64,000 bases of DNA, from the NCBI RefSeq assembly GCF_000739995.1, contig NZ_BBJX01000005.1:248001-312000 (forward strand). The letters are read 5' to 3'. Numbering within the stretch: position 1 is the stretch's first letter; every line of letters begins with the position of its first letter. Below the pieces are notes generated by a model. That model searched no databases, was not told where the DNA came from, and saw only the letters and a program-made list of their open reading frames with translations. A program made the position numbers and the translations under genes. Positions 62,299-64,000 of the stretch are shown here, in pieces. This DNA comes from Comamonas granuli NBRC 101663. GTDB lineage: Bacteria > Pseudomonadota > Gammaproteobacteria > Burkholderiales > Burkholderiaceae_C.

Positions 62299-64000
62299 TT
62301 GAAAAAGAATGTAAACGTGATTGTCCGCCATGTCCTGATCGCTTTTTGCCTCGGAGCCGGCGCCGGTTCGGCGGCGGCGCTCACGCTCGGTGCCGCCCGC
62401 GGGCAGGTGGTGCTGGGGCGCCCGGTCGATGTGTCGTTCGAGGTGATCGCCGATCCGGGCAAGACCCTGGAAGACTCCTGCCTCAGCGCCGAGGTGGTCT
62501 CCGGCGAGCGGCCGCTGACGCGCGTGCGCGTGCTGCCCTTGCCCGCGCTGGCGGGTCGGCCGGGCATGGTGCGCGTGCTGAGCGCCGAGGCGGCCGACGA
62601 ACCCGTGCTCGGCGTCACGCTCTCGGCGGGTTGCACGGGCAAGATCACGCGCAGCTACACCTTTCTGGTCGATCCCCCGGCCCCCGGCGCGCTCGAGCGC
62701 GCCGCCGCACCGGCGCTGCCGGCGCCCGCGCGGCCTGGGGCCTCCGGGGCGGGCAGCGCAACCACCGGCCTGCCCGCGCAGGCAGGCCCGCTGCCCAGCG
62801 CCGCCGCCACGCCCCCGCGCCGCGCCGCCGCCGCCCCGCTGCCGCGCCCCGAGCCAACGCCGCCCCAGGCGCGGCCCGAGCGCGTGGCACGCGCCAAGCC
62901 CAAGGCGGTGCGTCCGCAGCCCGCACCGGCCCAGCCCGCGCCGGCTGCGCGCCTGGTCATGGAACCGCTGGAAGACTGGCTGGACGACACCGCCCCTTTG
63001 CCCCTGCGCCTGAGCACGCAGATGCAGGCCACCCAGGAGGACGCCGCGACGCCCGAGCGCCGCGCCCAGTGGCAGGCGCAGTGGAAGGCGCTGAACATGG
63101 ACGCGCAGGAGCTGCTGCAGGAGGGCGCGCGCAGCGCCGCGCAGCAGCAGGAGCTGGCCCTGGCGCGCGGCCAGGCCGAGCAGGAGCGCCGCCTGGCCCA
63201 GGATCTGCAGCGCGAAGTGCAGGAGCGCTTTCCCGCCAGCGTGGTCTATGCCCTGGGCGCTTTGGCGCTGGCAGCCCTGGCGGCCATGGGCTGGCTGCTC
63301 TGGCGCATGCGCCTGCAGGCGGACCAGGCCCGCCGGGACTGGCACCAGGCCGTGGCAGCCCAGGCGCCCGCCGGTGGCACCACCGCCCCGGCACCGCTGC
63401 AGCCGCCCGCGCCTGCGGAAGACCAAGAGCCGGTCGTGGCGCCGCCGCCGCCCGCCGCCGCACCGGCGCCCATTTCCGTGCCCGAGCCCGAGCACCTGGA
63501 GCCCACCGATTCGCTGCTGGTCGCGCTGGGGCATGCGCCCCAGCCGCCCGCCGCGCCGGCGGCGCTGCAGGCCGCGCCCCAGCCGGCGCTGCTCATCAAC
63601 CCCGAGGAGCTGTTCGACCTGCAGCAGCAGGCCGAATTCTTCGTTTCCGTGGGCGAGCACAGCCAGGCCATCGAGGTGATGAAGAAATACATCGCCGCCA
63701 ACGCCACCACGGCGCCAGCGGCCTACCTGGACCTGCTGCGCCTGTACCGTTCGCTCAGCCGGGTGGACGACTTCAACCAGTTGCGCGCGCAGTTCCACGA
63801 GCACTTCAACGCCCAGGTGCCCGAGTTCGGCGCGTTCAACCAGCCGGGCCGCACCCTGTTCGCCCACCCGGAGGCCCTGGCGCGCATCGAGGCCGTGTGG
63901 AGCGACGAATCCGTTCTGCCCCTGCTCGAGGGCCTGCTGTTTCGCCGCGACGCCACGGCGCATGCGCGTTTCGAGCTCGAAGCCTACGACGACCTGCTGC
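62299..64000 (+). CDS. FimV-like pilus/polar-landmark protein, N-terminal part
   Basis: The frame is open from before 62299 to the window edge. TTG 62299 gives a clear signal peptide (MKKNVNVIVRHVLIAFCLGA, then GAGSAAA); GTG 62317 and GTG 62278 are alternatives. A FimV-type N-terminal domain follows (LTLGAARGQVVLGRPVDVSF, EVIADPGKTLEDSC). Then come a long Pro/Ala-rich linker, a coiled coil (ARGQAEQERRLAQDLQREVQ), one membrane helix (VVYALGALALAALAAMGWLL, near 63240-63310) and a TPR-like cytoplasmic part (FDLQQQAEFFVSVGEHSQAI). I see no LysM domain in the linker. FimV organises type IV pili and polar proteins in other bacteria. The C-terminus is outside the window. Confidence 0.82.
   Translation, partial: MKKNVNVIVRHVLIAFCLGAGAGSAAALTLGAARGQVVLGRPVDVSFEVIADPGKTLEDSCLSAEVVSGERPLTRVRVLPLPALAGRPGMVRVLSAEAADEPVLGVTLSAGCTGKITRSYTFLVDPPAPGALERAAAPALPAPARPGASGAGSATTGLPAQAGPLPSAAATPPRRAAAAPLPRPEPTPPQARPERVARAKPKAVRPQPAPAQPAPAARLVMEPLEDWLDDTAPLPLRLSTQMQATQEDAATPERRAQWQAQWKALNMDAQELLQEGARSAAQQQELALARGQAEQERRLAQDLQREVQERFPASVVYALGALALAALAAMGWLLWRMRLQADQARRDWHQAVAAQAPAGGTTAPAPLQPPAPAEDQEPVVAPPPPAAAPAPISVPEPEHLEPTDSLLVALGHAPQPPAAPAALQAAPQPALLINPEELFDLQQQAEFFVSVGEHSQAIEVMKKYIAANATTAPAAYLDLLRLYRSLSRVDDFNQLRAQFHEHFNAQVPEFGAFNQPGRTLFAHPEALARIEAVWSDESVLPLLEGLLFRRDATAHARFELEAYDDLL

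Noticed and set aside
62245-63963. Upstream extension of the 3-hydroxyacyl-CoA dehydrogenase frame to 1083 codons
   Set aside because: The extra part is antisense to the FimV-like gene, and the protein family starts at the NAD-binding loop just after ATG 62244.

Overview
The window is G+C-rich (about two thirds by eye) and reads as chromosomal DNA of a beta-proteobacterium of the Burkholderiales, most likely Comamonadaceae (Acidovorax/Alicycliphilus-like). The grounds are the phaC-phaA-phaB order, the dapC-dapD-pilU-dapE-prmB block, trxA-rho-rpmE2, an AddAB-like helicase/nuclease pair, and a short dispersed repeat (consensus roughly GCTAT...TAGCTGC..GCGCTTG...AAGCGCT..AGGCC..TTTTG) that I recall as common in that family. 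I found 14 copies.

Layout. 1-3050: end of a patatin-like phospholipase, then an accessory patch with a zinc-ribbon/TPR/membrane protein, an IS5-type transposase remnant, a decayed partial duplicate of the next gene, and a DUF4160/DUF2442 pair. 3050-8071: class A penicillin-binding protein, NUDIX hydrolase, FAA hydrolase, PgeF and a small membrane protein. 8202-12023: polyhydroxybutyrate synthesis genes phaC, phaA, phaB and a terminator. 12066-19742 (minus strand): one dense unit transcribed dapC, dapD, pilU, dapE, prmB, ABC-F ATPase, with a possible 24-codon ORF at its end. 19907-26578: chemotaxis transducer, RnfB-like ferredoxin, PHB depolymerase and a CHASE-PAS-GGDEF-EAL protein. 26627-33173: dusA and ygfZ, then mltG-tmk-holB-pilZ and tatD-ankyrin. 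33189-38618: msbA-like exporter, tolB-pal-cpoB and tcdA.

38709-41716 holds tRNA-Lys(UUU) and a very small integrated element of about 2.9 kb. It has a tyrosine integrase, a helix-turn-helix protein, an HUH replication initiator with an HxH and a YxxxY motif, two small unknown ORFs, a perfect 45-bp direct repeat of the tRNA 3' end at both boundaries, and candidate integrase arm sites just inside both ends. It has no capsid or secretion genes, so it looks like a minimal inovirus-satellite-like or rolling-circle integrative element. This is the most novel item in the window.

41863-47237 (minus strand): MATE transporter, GT39-like membrane protein, then trxA-rho-rpmE2. 47290-53301: AddB-like nuclease and AddA-like helicase. 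53339-56520: BaiN/HI0933-type flavoprotein, an adenylate cyclase-FHA fusion and a conserved unknown. 56552-62244 (minus strand): acyl-CoA metabolism, with an ACAD plus APH-like kinase pair, a Crp/Fnr regulator, an enoyl-CoA hydratase/oxepin-CoA-hydrolase-like protein and a PaaH-type 3-hydroxyacyl-CoA dehydrogenase. 62299-end: a FimV-like protein cut by the window edge.

Two themes recur. One is carbon storage and acyl-CoA turnover (phaCAB, phaZ, ACAD/kinase, hydratase, dehydrogenase). The other is cell-envelope and pilus function (PBP1A, MltG, MsbA, Tol-Pal, PilU, PilZ, FimV). All coordinates and motifs come from reading the sequence. Family names are by recognition, without database searches.
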